DNA of 64,000 bases, from contig OX578277.1 of NCBI GenBank assembly GCA_951217055.1, forward strand, positions 55,385,044 through 55,449,043, given 5' to 3'. The number at the start of each line of letters is the position of its first letter. Position 1 is the first letter of the stretch. The notes beneath the pieces were generated by a model. The model was given only the letters and a program-made list of their open reading frames with translations, searched no databases and was not told the origin of the DNA. Made by a program: the position numbers and the translations under genes. Positions 12,061-25,500 of this stretch are shown piece after piece. The stretch comes from Gerris lacustris (Eukaryota > Arthropoda > Insecta > Hemiptera > Gerridae).

Positions 12061-12725
12061 ATTTCCTCTGTCAGTAACAATACCTAATCCTGAATTAAGC
12101 TTTCAATTTTCTACAAGTCTAGAAGTCAACATTAACGACTATAGAATTAGACCGATAAGTATCGCTTATAATAATTATAAAGTACCCATTTAGTACCTGT
12201 ACCTTGTACAATCAATTAGAAATTTCATTTTTAAGTTTTACGTAGTATTCATACTAATTCATACTAAAACTTAAAAATAGCCACCATCTTGATCCAGATG
12301 TAGCATCGTAAAAATACTTCTTAGCGAGCACCAAGGGGATAAGAGGAACCTTTCTACAAGATTGGACGATCATAAGTCCAGTAGTTCGACAAAAAACATA
12401 ATAATAATTTTTGATTAATTATTTTGTCTGCCTAGTATCTTCAAAAATATTAATCCTACAAAAAAAATGAAACTTCTTTTTTGGATGGATATGTTGTCTA
12501 CATTAATTCTGTATAAAGAGTTAATTTGCTAGAACCAATAGTTTTAGAAAAAATGTGAAAATTAACCTTTAGATAGGTCACCCACCCTAGTATGTTGTAC
12601 TCGAAAAGTATTATTTTACTGGCTATTATTATAACTATAATAATCCCCATTCTTACATGCCTCATGTGTACTGATAAAATGTTTTTTTTGTTTTTTTCTT
12701 AGTTGCACACTGTTAAAACTGAAGG

Positions 12726-12908
12726 ATGAGGCAACTTAAGGGCAAGACAAAGGAAACTAGTAAACAGAGGAAGGAAAGGAGGCGTGAATTCTTAAATAAT
12801 AAGAAAAATGATTTCACTATCGTACTTCCACTTCTAGCTGGTGTCTGCCTTTTTATTTGTGTCTATGTCTACTTTAAAACTCGACCGAAAGCAATCGAAG
12901 AGTATTAA
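12726..12908 (+). CDS. Small single-pass membrane protein, 60 aa, unrecognised family
   Basis: A strong 3' splice site (long T-rich tract, then TTAG ending at 12702) precedes a short 5'UTR exon piece. An in-frame TGA just upstream makes the ATG at 12726 the start. Residues 1-29 are very basic (Lys/Arg-rich), residues 30-50 form one hydrophobic helix starting FTIVLPLLAGV, and the tail is short and charged (KTRPKAIEEY). This fits a tail-anchored or SMIM-type protein of an internal membrane. AATAAA at 13042-13047 is a fitting polyadenylation signal. I cannot name the family. The upstream exon was not found. Clean architecture supports a real gene, but no homology was confirmed. Confidence 0.65.
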   Translation: MRQLKGKTKETSKQRKERRREFLNNKKNDFTIVLPLLAGVCLFICVYVYFKTRPKAIEEY

Positions 12909-15124
12909 TTACAATTGCTTACAATTGCATACACAATTACCTGATTTTTATGATATATACTCTACCAAAAAACTACATTCCTTCTTCTGTGACTGATATT
13001 TGCTGCCACCTTACTCCATTTTTATCCATTCCTTTATTAAAAATAAACACATCTGTATTAATAATTTGGCAAGTCTTCTCTCAAATAATTTTAAATCACA
13101 ATTATTAAAAAAATATAAAAATCTTATATAAAATAAATATAAACATCTCTTTTATTAATACAATGGTGTCCTATTATATTATATTATTACTATAGTGAAA
13201 GATATTCTGAGCTATTACATTCCTTAAATGGGAACAATTTTTTTTTAAAAAATGTATAATTTTTATTGTTGTTTTAAGAGAAATATAATATATTTATGAA
13301 ATCTTTATTTTTATAATGTATAAATTTTACTGAGGATAAAAATATTGTAGAATTTTGATTTTTTTAATTATTGGTGTACAATAACTAAATAATCAATGTG
13401 CTATTTATTTGAATAAAAATTCATTATTTTTAATATATTTTATTACAAAATTTTCCACATATGGAGGAGTTCTTTAAAAATTAATAATTTAAAATTAATG
13501 GGCTACAAAAGAGGCGTACATAGTGGTATTCACAATTTTTGAAAAAAAAAGTCTTAGGCCCAAGGCACACAAAAGAGGCGAATCAGGGCAAGCTTCTTCA
13601 AAATATCTCAAGAGGTGGGAAAGAGCGAATCTGTAATAGAAGGTGGGGGTCCTCAATTTTAGTGTCATTTGATAATTTTTTTTTTTCAAAAAAATTAATT
13701 TCGTGTTTTTTTTTTTGTTTCCCTATTCTAAACTGTATTTTTTGAGGAATAACACAAACAGTCTCTCCACGTAAATATATCTAGCATGTATTTTTTGAGA
13801 TATTCAGCTGTTTCAGACACCCTATATAAATATATATACTTTTTTTTATTCCTGTAAAATAACTATTCTTTGAAATAACAAAATACAACATTATCCCTTC
13901 CTTCTACTCGCCCATTCATTAACAATTGTTTAGAATGTGTATTTATTTCGTATTTTAGTCTTTTATATAAATAGCTATGTATTTGTATTGACTTTGGACA
14001 ATATAATATAATGTAAATTTATAAAGAATGAATAAATGGGAAATTTGTGTTACTTTAAGACTGACATGAAATAAATATCTGAAACTATGCTTCATTTGTA
14101 TCATATTTATTTGGTGTAGAAGAACAAAATTAATAATTAAGAAATTCAACATTTATGCTTTGAAATTTAAGAAAGAAAATACACATAAAGAACTCTATAG
14201 CTAATTAGATTAACCCTTGGCAGGTGAGGGATTTGCAATGTCTTATTTTTCGCAATTTCTTGATTTTTTTTTTAATACTTATTTGAAAATTAGGAAAATG
14301 CCCTATTATGTAGAAAGAAATAGAGTTGGTAGGACAGGAAAAATACAACTAAAGCCTATCTTAAACTCTTGTTATGCTGGAGCATTTTTTTTTCTACCTA
14401 ACTTTTTTAAGATATGACGGATATATGTATATCTTAAAAGTTTAATATTTTACTGATATTTAATATAGAATTTAATACAAAGTGAAATGCAGGAATTGGG
14501 TGAAGAATGTACTTTGATAGTCCTCATTTGTCGTAATTGTTACAAACATCTGTGTCAATATTAATTTCTGTTCCTATATTTAATTTATTTTTTTGATCAT
14601 TCTCAAATGTTTTGATTAACAATTTAAACTTGCTGAGTGATGAAATCTCTTATTTAAATTATTAGTTATCATTCCCAATTCCCATGGAGACAAGAACAGG
14701 GAAATAAATGAAATTAGATCCAACTTGGGGTCGTGATGATTTCATTATTCTTTAAGCAGACATTTCTTTTGTTGATAATATTCACATTTATAGATTTTGA
14801 TAGCTAATAAGTAATAACAATTAATCAAAGTAAACCAGGCATAGACGAAAAAAGTGATTAATTTCTATAAAACATTAATTGAGCAAGCAGAGTGAGGTCT
14901 CTGTTGTAATTTGACTCATGAGGCATTTTGTCTGTTTGTTTGTTATGCAGTTACGATCAAAACCATTGTTTTTCTTCACGTTTATTGGCCTGTATGTTCC
15001 TTGAAGTCATTAAAAACTCTTATTTTTTTGTACACAAGGCCTACTGTTGACAGAACTACTTGTTATTTATGGACCACATGTGTAATAAGAGCTTATTTAG
15101 TTCATTGTACATTTTTTTAAAGTC
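12909..15124. other. AT-rich stretch without a recognisable gene
   Basis: After the 3' end of the small membrane protein gene, only short, low-complexity frames are seen. The pyrimidine and poly-T tracts around 13680-13720 and 14265 account for several apparent open frames. I see no exon with splice sites and family resemblance. Confidence 0.45.
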
Positions 15125-15473
15125 AAAGGTAGCTTCGCATTTAAATGGACTACATTTTAAAATTTTTTATTCAAAATCGTCGGAACAGTTTTCAAGAAAT
15201 AATATTTTTTTTCACGTTTTTGCAGAGTTTTTGGGGAGTAGCACCCCCAAAAATGGAGCTAAAATTTATTTCTCGATTTCGGGTATGATTTTTCTGAACA
15301 TGTATGCCAAATTTCGTCAAAATAGGCCCAGTAGTTTAGGTTCCACTGGCATGCACAGACGACAGACAGACAGAATTTTTTTTTTTTCGACTCAAGGGAC
15401 CTCAAAACGAGTAAATCCATCAAAATCTTAAAATCGAATTTTTGCGCAATACTTTCTCTTTATATGAGAAAGT
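15125..15473 (+). mobile_element. ACTTTCTC-family MITE, 5'-truncated copy
   Basis: It shares with the 16.2-kb copy the ordered words TTTTTGGGG-GTAGC-CCCC, TTTCTCGATTTCG, TGCCAAATTTCGTCAAAATA, a CAGACAGACAG stretch and the ending ACTTTCTCTTTATATGAGAA. The first about 200 bp of the unit are absent. This is the first of three consecutive copies. Confidence 0.7.
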
Positions 15474-15647
15474 CAAAAATAAAAATAACTGTAGTTAATT
15501 TAAAAAAAAATCTATATATCATAGTAACAATATATTAAATATCTAAAATGAATACCTAAATATTTGTAAAAAGTACGTTTATATAAAGATTCATAATTTA
15601 ATTTGATGAAATATCTATATATTATTGTAATTAATACAATAGTTATT

Positions 15648-16097
15648 GTAATTCTCATACACGCGAGTACACCCACTCTCACTCTCTGTTCGCGTTTAAA
15701 GCTATTTTATCAGTAACAAAATTTTTCACGGGAAAACGGCTTATATCGTTAGATAAATGGACAAAATTTTAGAATTTTTATTCAACATCAAGTTTTTGGG
15801 AGGTAGCACCCCCAAAATTGGAGCTAAAATTAATTTCTCGATAAATACCTCGGGATTTGATTTTTCTGAACATTTATGCCAAATTTTGTCAAAATAGGCC
15901 CAGTAGTTCAGGTTCCATGCGTCTGCACAGACGACGGACACACATAGACATTTAAAAAAAAATTGGACTTGGGGGACTTTCAAATGTACATCCAAAATAA
16001 AATATGTAAGCCATCAACATATTAAAATCAAATTTTTGGGCCCTTACTATCTTTCTCTTTACATTATCTTACTTAATTTCTCTATAAATGAGAAAGT
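15648..16097 (+). mobile_element. ACTTTCTC-family MITE, diverged copy
   Basis: Second consecutive copy of the family, with a degenerate left end (TTCTCATACACGCGAG), the shared TTGGGAGGTAGCACCCCC core and the right end TAAATGAGAAAGT. The terminal parts have drifted more than in the next copy. Confidence 0.65.
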
Positions 16098-16165
16098 AAA
16101 AAAGTTTTACAATATCGATAAATTCTTATGAATACAAAAAGATCAGTCCGAGACAACTCAGATAA

Positions 16166-16710
16166 ACTTTCTCATATACGAGTTCATAATTATTTAGCCC
16201 AGTGTTTTCCATTTATTAGTTTTCGTGTGTACATTTAAATATTATTGAACATTTCATAAAAATAACATCTCCTGGGCGGGGAATCCAACCCGGGCTCTCT
16301 CCGTCCGCATTTTAAGCTTTTTTCTCAGGAACTAGATTTTTTTCCGGGGAAACGACTTATATCGTTAGATTCGTATTTAAATGGGCTACATTTTAGAATT
16401 TTTTAAGAAGCCGTTTTCGAGAAATAATTGTTTTTCATGTTTTTTTTTTAGAGTTTTTGGGGGGTAGCGCCCCCAAATTTGGAGCTAAAATTGGATTCTC
16501 GATTTCGCCTCGGGGTATGATTTTTCTGAACATGTATGCCAAATTTCGTCAAAATCGGCCTAGTAGTTTAGATTCCAGGCGTCTGCACAGACAGACATGC
16601 AGACATTTTTTAAAAACTATTTTATTGGACTCAGGGGACCTCAAAACGTGTAAATCCATCAAAATCGAATTTTCGCGCCATCACAATACTTTCTCTTTAT
16701 ATGAGAAAGT
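16166..16710 (+). mobile_element. ACTTTCTC-family MITE, best full-length copy (545 bp)
   Basis: The left end ACTTTCTCATATACGAG and the right end TATATGAGAAAGT are inverted repeats of each other. The interior is non-coding and has a GGGGTAGCGCCCCC palindrome-like core and a CAGACAGACATGCAGAC simple repeat. Related copies lie at 11.5, 15.1, 15.6, 28.0-29.0 (two, inverted) and 61.1 kb, so this is the most repeated family in the window. No target duplication could be fixed by eye. Confidence 0.8.
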
Positions 16711-16919
16711 AAAAATGTATAAGGAAAAGGTAAAAATTAATATATACTTAAAGGTTAATAAAAATAAAGCGAAGACGAAGAAATAGGGAGTATTGCAACG
16801 AGGAAAATAATTATGTTCAAATAAAATTTTTAACAATAAAAAAGGTGGAAAACTAAAAGCTTTTTTTACTAAAATTCCCTTCTTGTTTATTGTAACTTAC
16901 ATAGAATTACTTTGATCCC

Positions 16920-17046
16920 AATCTTGTCTGGGGAAGGGGGGGCACATTCTAAGTCAGTTTAGATTGAGGGGGGAGGGCTGTCTGGGGAAGGGGGGGGGGG
17001 GGGGGGGGGGCACGTGCCCCTGTGTACCCCCCCTGGATACGCCACT
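16920..17046 (+). repeat. hAT right-end fragment with poly-G
   Basis: It ends GGATACGCCACTG, which is the right end of the common CAGTGGCG-type hAT elements, preceded by a run of 21 G (16990-17010). No matching left end was found nearby. Confidence 0.5.
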
Positions 17047-19520
17047 GCTTTTGATAATGATGACATTAATTCATTAGTTGTATGTTGTGCCTGTGCCGAA
17101 TTAATTATTTCGGTAGGCGTATTATTCTCCTCATTTTCATCATAATGATATAAATCAATCATTGTTTTTCTCTAAAAACTCGATATAAACAGTTACTTTA
17201 ATTAAACAAATAGCAAATTTGTTTTGTTAAATGTAAACAAACTCGATAATTGTGCGTTAAGGTGAAGAATTCTTCTTTTTTACCGCACTAGAGCGGAAAA
17301 AAGAGGAATTATAATTTGAAACGCGCACGCGCATACGCAATGAATACAAGTACGTAAAAGAATCACTTTCTACGCATCTAAACAAAGATACAATGTTTAT
17401 ATTTCGTATCAATCGTAGATAAAAAAATTAAATAAATATTTGTATTTAAGTCGTTCTCTTTCATTAACACCCCATACTGACGGATTCTATTAAAAATAAT
17501 TTTCAACCCCTTAAACTACACTCTTTGTTTTTGAGGGATGTTTTTTCCTGTGTTTGGGTTATATTACGCATAACATAACTGCACAAATTTTTGTGTTGGG
17601 TATTTTCGCGGATAAATAAGTGTTAATAACCTCCAGAAATTATAAGGGTCCTCAGTTTTGCTCACGGACCTAAAAAATCAAAATAAATAAGACCCCTTTT
17701 TAAGTGTTAACAATAGGTTTATTAGCTATTGAGATAATAAAGTTTAACAAACTTAATTCAACTATTTACTTATAAAAAATATCACAGTATTTACAATAAA
17801 ATTAAATAATAACAAGATAATAATTATCTTAGATGTACAAATTAATACTTTAATTTAACAATTGACAAATATTTGTAACATCACAAATAAAGAAAACATA
17901 ACGCTGTTTTACTTTATTGCTGTAATGAATTATGTAATTATACGAATCATATATGGGCCACAAATGTATATCATTTAGGGACATATTAATCCAGTTAATA
18001 GACATAGATTTCTAAGATGCATAATTAAACAAATATGATGGTTTTACTTTGTTGCTGCTATAAAAACATTATTTATAGGCCACATGTGTAGTATAGCTTA
18101 TTTAGTTAACCGTACATTTTTTTATACAGAAGTTTATGTCAAAATTATTTAATTTTCATACAATTTTTATTGCAACACTTAATTGTTGTGATGAAAATTA
18201 ACAAATATTGCAATAGTTAATCATTTTTTTAAAAAGATCTTTCCCAAAATGTGGGGCAAAATCACAGGAGTAATAATATTAGAATTATCAAAAAATGTTG
18301 TTGGTCCACATTCAATAATATAGCCTTATTTGCACAGAGATAAAGAGAGATTCTCCCCACCTGAAAGAATAGAACATAAATAAAGTAAGTTTCTTTTAAC
18401 AATTTTTCTTTTTTTGAATCCTTAAAGTAATGAAAAATTAAAATAATTTTTCATGTTACTCTATAGTAGTTCAATGTTTGGGTCAATATGTTTTATTTAT
18501 CTTATCAGATTATAATATTATTGCAAGAAAAGAATCAGATCTACATATTACATTATTCATTCTATTATTAAGAATAAAATACCCTGTGAATCGCAGTTAA
18601 GAGGCTATTTATTACATGCAAAAAATCCTCCATTTCATTATTAGGTACGATAAATAACAAATAAAAAAAGAACCAAATATTCAACTAACTCAAGAGTTTT
18701 CATTTAAGATTTAAAATATTGAATGCGGGCGGCGTCTCGGAACGTTCTTTTCCTTACCATATAATACCAAAATGGTAGCAGATATTTAGTTTAAATATAG
18801 GGAAATTATTTATCTTACAGAGAGGTATAATTAGTGCGAATTTCATTATCTACGAAACGAAATAGTTTAATTATTTAGAGTTAACATTTCAAAGTTCAAA
18901 AGTTCAGCGGAAATTATTTGTCTGTTAGAAAACTATAATTGGTTAATCAGCGCTATCGGAAAATGTTTTAATTTTTTACGAATTATTGAAATTTTGCAGA
19001 CAGTAAAATGGGTTGATGACTGATGACATCACAAATTTATGATTTTCCAGGCAGCACAACTACATGTGAGGACTGATTTTTGTACCAAGTTACATACCTC
19101 TAGTTTAAAAACTACGGGAATTATGCGTCATTTTGGTTTTGTTGTTAAATCAATAACCGACCTTGTTATGAAAATCGTGTTTTTTTTTGTTTTTTGTTAT
19201 AAATTGTTAATAACTTTGGATCTACTCAATATTTTTAAGTCCTCGTGTCCTCGTGGGCTATTAAGCCACTAATGATTTTAGTGTCATAGTAAATGCTGTT
19301 TTTTAATTCCAATTCCAAATATTTAATAGTTAATTAGAACTTATATTTTTTTTCTTATGGGTTAATTTTATTTTATAACAAAAATATTGATCAGGTTAAC
19401 CAAAAACATAAACTGTATAAGAAAACTCAAAAATGTCTTATAGCAAAATATCATAATATACCTACTTACCCAGCTATAGTTTTACTTACTTCTATTCATT
19501 TCTAGAAATGAAGACTTAAC
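17047..19520. other. No recognisable gene; 3' flank of takeout-A
   Basis: AT-rich sequence with a small hairpin at about 17266-17311 (TTCTTCTTTTTTACCGC pairing with GCGGAAAAAAGAGGAA). A candidate minus-strand AATAAA for takeout-A lies at 19367-19372. No coding exon is visible. Confidence 0.45.
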
Positions 19521-22500
19521 TTATTCTAAAAACCAGTCTTTAGCAGGATGTAAAGAAAATGCCCCATTGAGAAATCCTTTAAAGTACTCTCCGAAAGCTT
19601 GCTGCGGTAGTTCTTTGTAAGTACCATAAGTTTCTCTCCAATTGTCATTAAAAAATTTGTTTGTAGTTTCCTCTGAAAAATAATTATTTTCATTATAATA
19701 TAAACGAGAAGAGGTGCACGGTGTATATAGTGGCATGTGTATTCAAATAATACAATCAAATAGTGCAATCAAAATGTTATTTGGAAATATTTATTTTCTT
19801 TATTTTATGACTGCAGATCTGATGTTAAAGCAAATGTATGTGTATATAACATTTGGAATATAGTCATCAAATTATCAACGCTGAAATGATTTTTTTTTTA
19901 TAATTTATGATGTAAAATCTAAGGAATGGCTAAAGGATTTATTTAATTCTGGAAACTTAAAAATATCGAGCTTAAAAATTATTGTGGGAGGGAAAACATT
20001 TTTTTTTTTACAAAAACTTAACTTGGTTTTTTAAGACATAAAATATGAAAGATCCTAATGTATTATTATATACATTTCTTAATATTAAAAATAAATTTAC
20101 TAACACAACTCAAAAAAAATGTATTTTTAAATTACTGAAGTGAAGCTCTGATTTCATTTGTTTGGTACGAATACAAATATTTAGTTAAACATTGAGTGGT
20201 ATTTGATCGTATTATTATAATTCAGAAATGAATCTATTATAATTTAAATTAGTCTGATGTAACTTAGTTAGTTTATAACTATAACAAACCACGATTATTT
20301 TAACAAATTAATTCATCTTACCTAGATTTTTATCTCCGTTAAATAGATTGGTGAAATAGGATTTTCCAGAACCTGGCTCAATTTTCATGTTGTAACTTGT
20401 ACATTTGAAGTATTTTTCACCATTCTTTTCATATTTTTCAATAATTGGATTAGCAGAAATTAACACATCATCTGTAATAATAAATAAAATCTCTGATAAT
20501 AAAGTTAATAGCAATAAAAATTACTAATTAGTAATAAAAAAAAGGAAAAAAGTCAATTTAAAAAACAAAATGAAGGTCATTAAAGAGCATTAAGGAGGAT
20601 ATCAGAAAATGTCTGTAGATAAAATAAATTTAAAGATATTTAAAGAGGGAGAATACTCAAAAATCCATTGGAAGAAGTAGTTAAACTCCAGAGTCAACAG
20701 AAAACAAAGAAATGTAAAAACAATCTAAAAATGAGGAAGGGCCAAATAAAAGGAGTAGAACAAGTAGCGAAGAGGGAGTTTTAATAGATATTCGGAAAAT
20801 TCTTTAAAAACTATAAAGAAAAGCCCTAATCTCTACTGCACGGTAAGCACTAAGGAACTCGAGTCAGGAAGCATAATGCTTCTTGTTTAATTAAGTCCAC
20901 TAAGCTATCAAGAAAAAGAGCATACTCATACTGGTATCTCAGAACTACTAAAATAGTGAAGTGTGTGGGTCTTCAAGAATGGAAGAAGAAAAAATGAATA
21001 GACAGACATATAAAATCTAACGTCATTAATACTTACTAAAATCGAAAGTAACTTTTCCTTCTCCCTTAACAGGTAAGACCAATATCTGACCGTCCATTGA
21101 GTATCCACCTTCAAAATGCATATTTTTTGTAAAGACCGTGTAGTTTAGCCATTTAAAATCTTTATCAGCCCTGGAAATCAATCAGTTAAATTTATAAGTG
21201 CATTTGACCAACAGTTAACTGTCATAATTACAACAAATTGTACTAAAAAGGTTTTGTATTTATTGAAATGATCTAGAATCCTTGAAGATCATAGTTCCCA
21301 AGAGACATAAGGGCAAACATAAAGGTGCGTCTACTCTTTGCCAATCGGCAAAATCAAATTAGTGCATGTAGACGTACCGATAGGCATTGTGCCGAATTCA
21401 ACCCAAATCTGTTCGGTCCCGATCTAAGAAAACCAAACCAAACCGAACCGAAGTACGAAGTGTAGACGTGCCGATTAATAAAAAACAAAGTCATCTAAGA
21501 AATAGTCTGCCAATTAGTATAGCTCATAGCTTTCTCACGTACTATTTCGTATACTTAAATGTTTTTATGCTTTAATAACCTATTATTGTCAAATTTATTT
21601 AATTATCCCAAGTTTTTTAAACCTGTCATAGTTCTACTCTGTGATCGTTCTAAAGTATGTCTAAGTAAGTAAGTATGTCTCCTATTTCAATCATTCCAAG
21701 ACAGAAATCCGATCCAGTTATCAGAGAACATTTTTGGTCCCGTCAGTCAGTCACTAAATTTTTTCGAACATAATATAAACTAATCGTTCGATTTTAATGA
21801 AATTTGGATAATAAGCATTATTAACCCATTATGGTCCCTTATAAATGCAACCTTCTGCACCCATTTGTTTTTCTTCAACATGTGCACACACATACATTTA
21901 TTTAAACCTATATCTTCAAAAGTACTCATCTGATTTTTATGAACTTTGGCTGATCGAAAGTACCTCACAGATCGCCTTAGGTAAATTTCAATCGTCTGCA
22001 CTCTATAAATTTTGCTAAATTGATACTTTAAATTATGTAAAAAATCAAATGAATTTTGACACATTTTAAAACGGAGGGAAAATTAAATAATTTCAAGATA
22101 AAAATAACTTTATATATACTACGTTTTTAAATTTTCTATTGAATCGTATGTAAAGTTGATAATATAATTGTTATTGTTATATAATATATAATGTTAGTGA
22201 AAAAAAATAGTTCCGAATTTATTTACTTCACACAAATGACAACCATCTAGAGAGCTGATCTTAAACCTATAAAAGGACAAATCTTTGTACAACGGATCTC
22301 CCCTACACCAAATCTAAACCGTGCCATCGATATATTTGAAATAATATAAATAATATAATCGATATATTTCCTGTTTTGCTGTCATTCAATGTTTATCTCT
22401 TATTTATAAAAATCACAAATTTAAAACCCGCCAAAATTAAGATTGTAAATATGGGACTTGGCAAAACAAATAAAATTACTTGCGGATTTTTTCCAAACTA

Positions 22501-25500
22501 ACTTTCCATACAGCCAAATTTGCTGAAAACCAATTAAATTCTGCTGAAAGATGGCTAAAAGTATTAAAATAATGCATTGTCATTGTGTTCTGAGCTATGC
22601 TCAAAGTTTCAAATGTCTAGCTATTCGGGAAGTTAGTTAGAAATTGATTGCCAGATTTGTACCGGACAAACAAACAAGAAAGCAAGCTAATAAAAACGTA
22701 GTAAAATAAATTTGACAACAAAAGTTTTTAAAAGTATAAAATCATTTAAGTATACAAAATAGGACTCAAGGAATTTATATGCACTAATTGGCAGACTATT
22801 TTACATGAATTAAAGTATCAATTTAGCAACATTTTAAGAGCTTAGACGGTTAAAATTAATCTGGGGTTTTCTGTGGCCTACTTTAAACAAACCATTCAAA
22901 TTTAATAAAAATCTTATGAGTACTTTTGAAGATATATAGGTGTAAATAAATGTATGTCTGTGCGCATGTGGAAGAGAAACAAATAGGTGAGAAGATTGAA
23001 ACATATGGGACCAGCAATGTTATGACCTGGCTAGTTATGATCTACCAATAAAATGTGGATGAGGAATTAATGGGCGAAAGTTAAAAAGTTTAAAACTTAC
23101 ATGGGACTAACCATACAAATTACATTAAAATCAGACGAGTAGTTTTTAAGATATGTTGGTTCGCACAAATTGAGTGACTGGCAGACACGGGACCCAAAAT
23201 GTACCCTTTTGTCTGAAACGGGTTTCTATCTTTCAATTTTTGAAATAAAAGACATAAAAATTGTTCGTTCTTCAGAATTATCACATATATTCAGTTTCCT
23301 TTGGTAAGCTTGGCAGCAAAAGCGTGGTCCAAACTGCAAAAAATCGTGGATTCGGAGCACATACGAGTTTTTCCAAATTTTTGTCTAAAAGAGAATTTTT
23401 CACTATGAATTCTCTACGAAAATTAAGTACTTATATCAAATAAGAACTATTCGCTAGGTAATTAATTGGGAAATTTAACATAAAATGCTTTCTGAACGCT
23501 TTTTGAGTTCTTGGATTTAAATTTAGTATCACTATGTAATATGAAAAAGTTTTGTCACAATATGACTAATTGATTTATTTATATTGCCTCTGTTTTCCTA
23601 CTTAATGTCGACGAACACTACTCTGGCCTGGGTCTGCAAGCCTGGGGAATGCCGTAGACAAGAGTAATGTTTCTAAGCACAATCCCGATCCAAGACAAAA
23701 ATTTGCTAATAAAATCCACAACTCCCTTATCCTATCTTTTTTTTAATTCCATCGGCGAAAAATCGGGGCGAGCCGGTAGTCGGGCTGGTTTGGTTAACGT
23801 ATCCTAATTCAATTCAGTGCATTTAATGTCATCAGCTTAAAATTCCGGACCTGGAAGGCAATTGGGCCGATTTAATTTATGCACCCTAATTTAATTCAAT
23901 GAATCTAATTCCATCAGCATAAATACGGGCCGACAATCGGGCCAGTCTAGTGTTTAATTTTTCAAGTCCATTGGCAAAAATCCGGGCCTAGTCGGCAAAT
24001 GAGCCAATTTAGTTTATGCTTCCTAATTTAATTCAATGAATCTAATTCCATCAGAAAAAAATTGTCCCAGCCGACAATCTGGCCGGTATAGTGATTAATA
24101 GTTTTGATTCCATCGGCAAAAATCTGGGCCTAGCTGACAATTGTGCCGGTGCAGTGTTTAATGTTTTTAATTCTATCAGCAAAATTCCGGGCACAGCTGA
24201 CAATCGGGCCGGTATAGTGTTTAACGAATTTAATTCCATTTAAATGTATAGCGGGTCCCAGTTATGGAATAATTTCGGGGGGGGGGGGGCTCTTGGGACC
24301 CCCTGCGTACGCCACTGGACCGTACAAGCCTCCAACTCGCAATAAAACATAAAACGCAGTGTGGCTGCAAGGCGTTCACTTGCAGGAATAGCTTCTGTAA
24401 GGAAGGTATGTTTTTAGAGGTTATCGGTCAAATTATATTCAATAAAATCTCGAAATCAGAACTTTTCATTCTGAAAAAGTTGCTGAATCCCACGTCGCGT
24501 CGATCCTATAATCCAAATTCAACTCATCTACCTCATTAAGTTGTAGGTCTTTCATAATGTCGCTGGCTCTGTACTTTCTTCTACTATTTAGGATACTTGG
24601 GCAAAATCTTCGAGTGCGAAAAAAACGACGTTTCATAAAAGCTACTCCAACCATGATTCCAGCAGCAACTGCTAGACAGCATATCATCACTCATCCTGGA
24701 CACTCTTAACTGAACAAAACAAAATACCGTGCGGCTTCACTTGGGGATGGTTCAGCACCGATCGGGACGTCCACACTACTGAGGCAATGAGGACGTCATG
24801 AGCCGAACGTGCCGACCGGCCTTATAGGGCACATTGTGGACGCGCCTTAACATTAACGGTGTTTTTTTCTTTTTCAATGCTAATTTAGGTTTAAAATAAC
24901 AATCGGTATCGAAAAACTTATGGAGATGCTAATTACTACTACTGTTGTTTCATTTGTAAAGCGAAACTTCTGTAACGAATTTTTTTTAACGGTATAGTCA
25001 GGTTTTCAGATGGAAAAAATACGGGTAAAAGAAAAAAATCTAGAGAACTATGGTATGGTCCTATTTTGATAAAATCTACAATGATATTATTAATTAATTA
25101 ACTATATCGGTTTTATGCAACAATGCATGCACGAAGTTGCTATACTCACTCCATTTTTTTATTTACCTATATATTAGAGCTTAAAAATTAGTTACCTTTT
25201 TGCCTCTCCACTTCCCATTTAAGTTCACGTAATAAACATAACTAAATGAAATTCCACAAGTTTTAACATATTCAGTAAATACACTCCCCGTCAAAATTAA
25301 CGTACCATATATTTTTTGTTCCGACTATCTCTAATTTATACTGATGTTTAATGGTTCATTAATCATTATCAATTATCATCATCTCATATATATTCATCAT
25401 CATTATTAATTATTTTTAATCATCATAAATTAATTATATTTAATCATCATCATTAATGATTCACTGTTATTTGCAATTGATTAAATGAGAGCTCTCACGT

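Larger units (their letters stand above)
21323..24847 (-). mobile_element. PIF/Harbinger-like element, 3.5 kb, in takeout-A intron 3
   Basis: The ends are AGGTGCGTCTAC (left) and, reverse-complemented, AGGCGCGTCCAC (right), matching at 10 of 12 positions. Each is flanked by TAA (21320-21322 and 24848-24850), the 3-bp TWA target duplication typical of Harbinger. A short minus-strand frame near the right end resembles the N-terminus of a Harbinger transposase. The rest is non-coding and includes two oppositely oriented copies of another repeat (about 21.67-22.08 and 22.78-23.30 kb) and a minisatellite. Confidence 0.65.

Noticed and set aside
15060..15431. 123-residue frame
   Set aside because: Translated ACTTTCTC-family MITE; the same peptide words recur in other copies because the DNA repeats.
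24051..24239. 62-residue repeat protein
   Set aside because: It is only the minisatellite translated; units are not multiples of three throughout.
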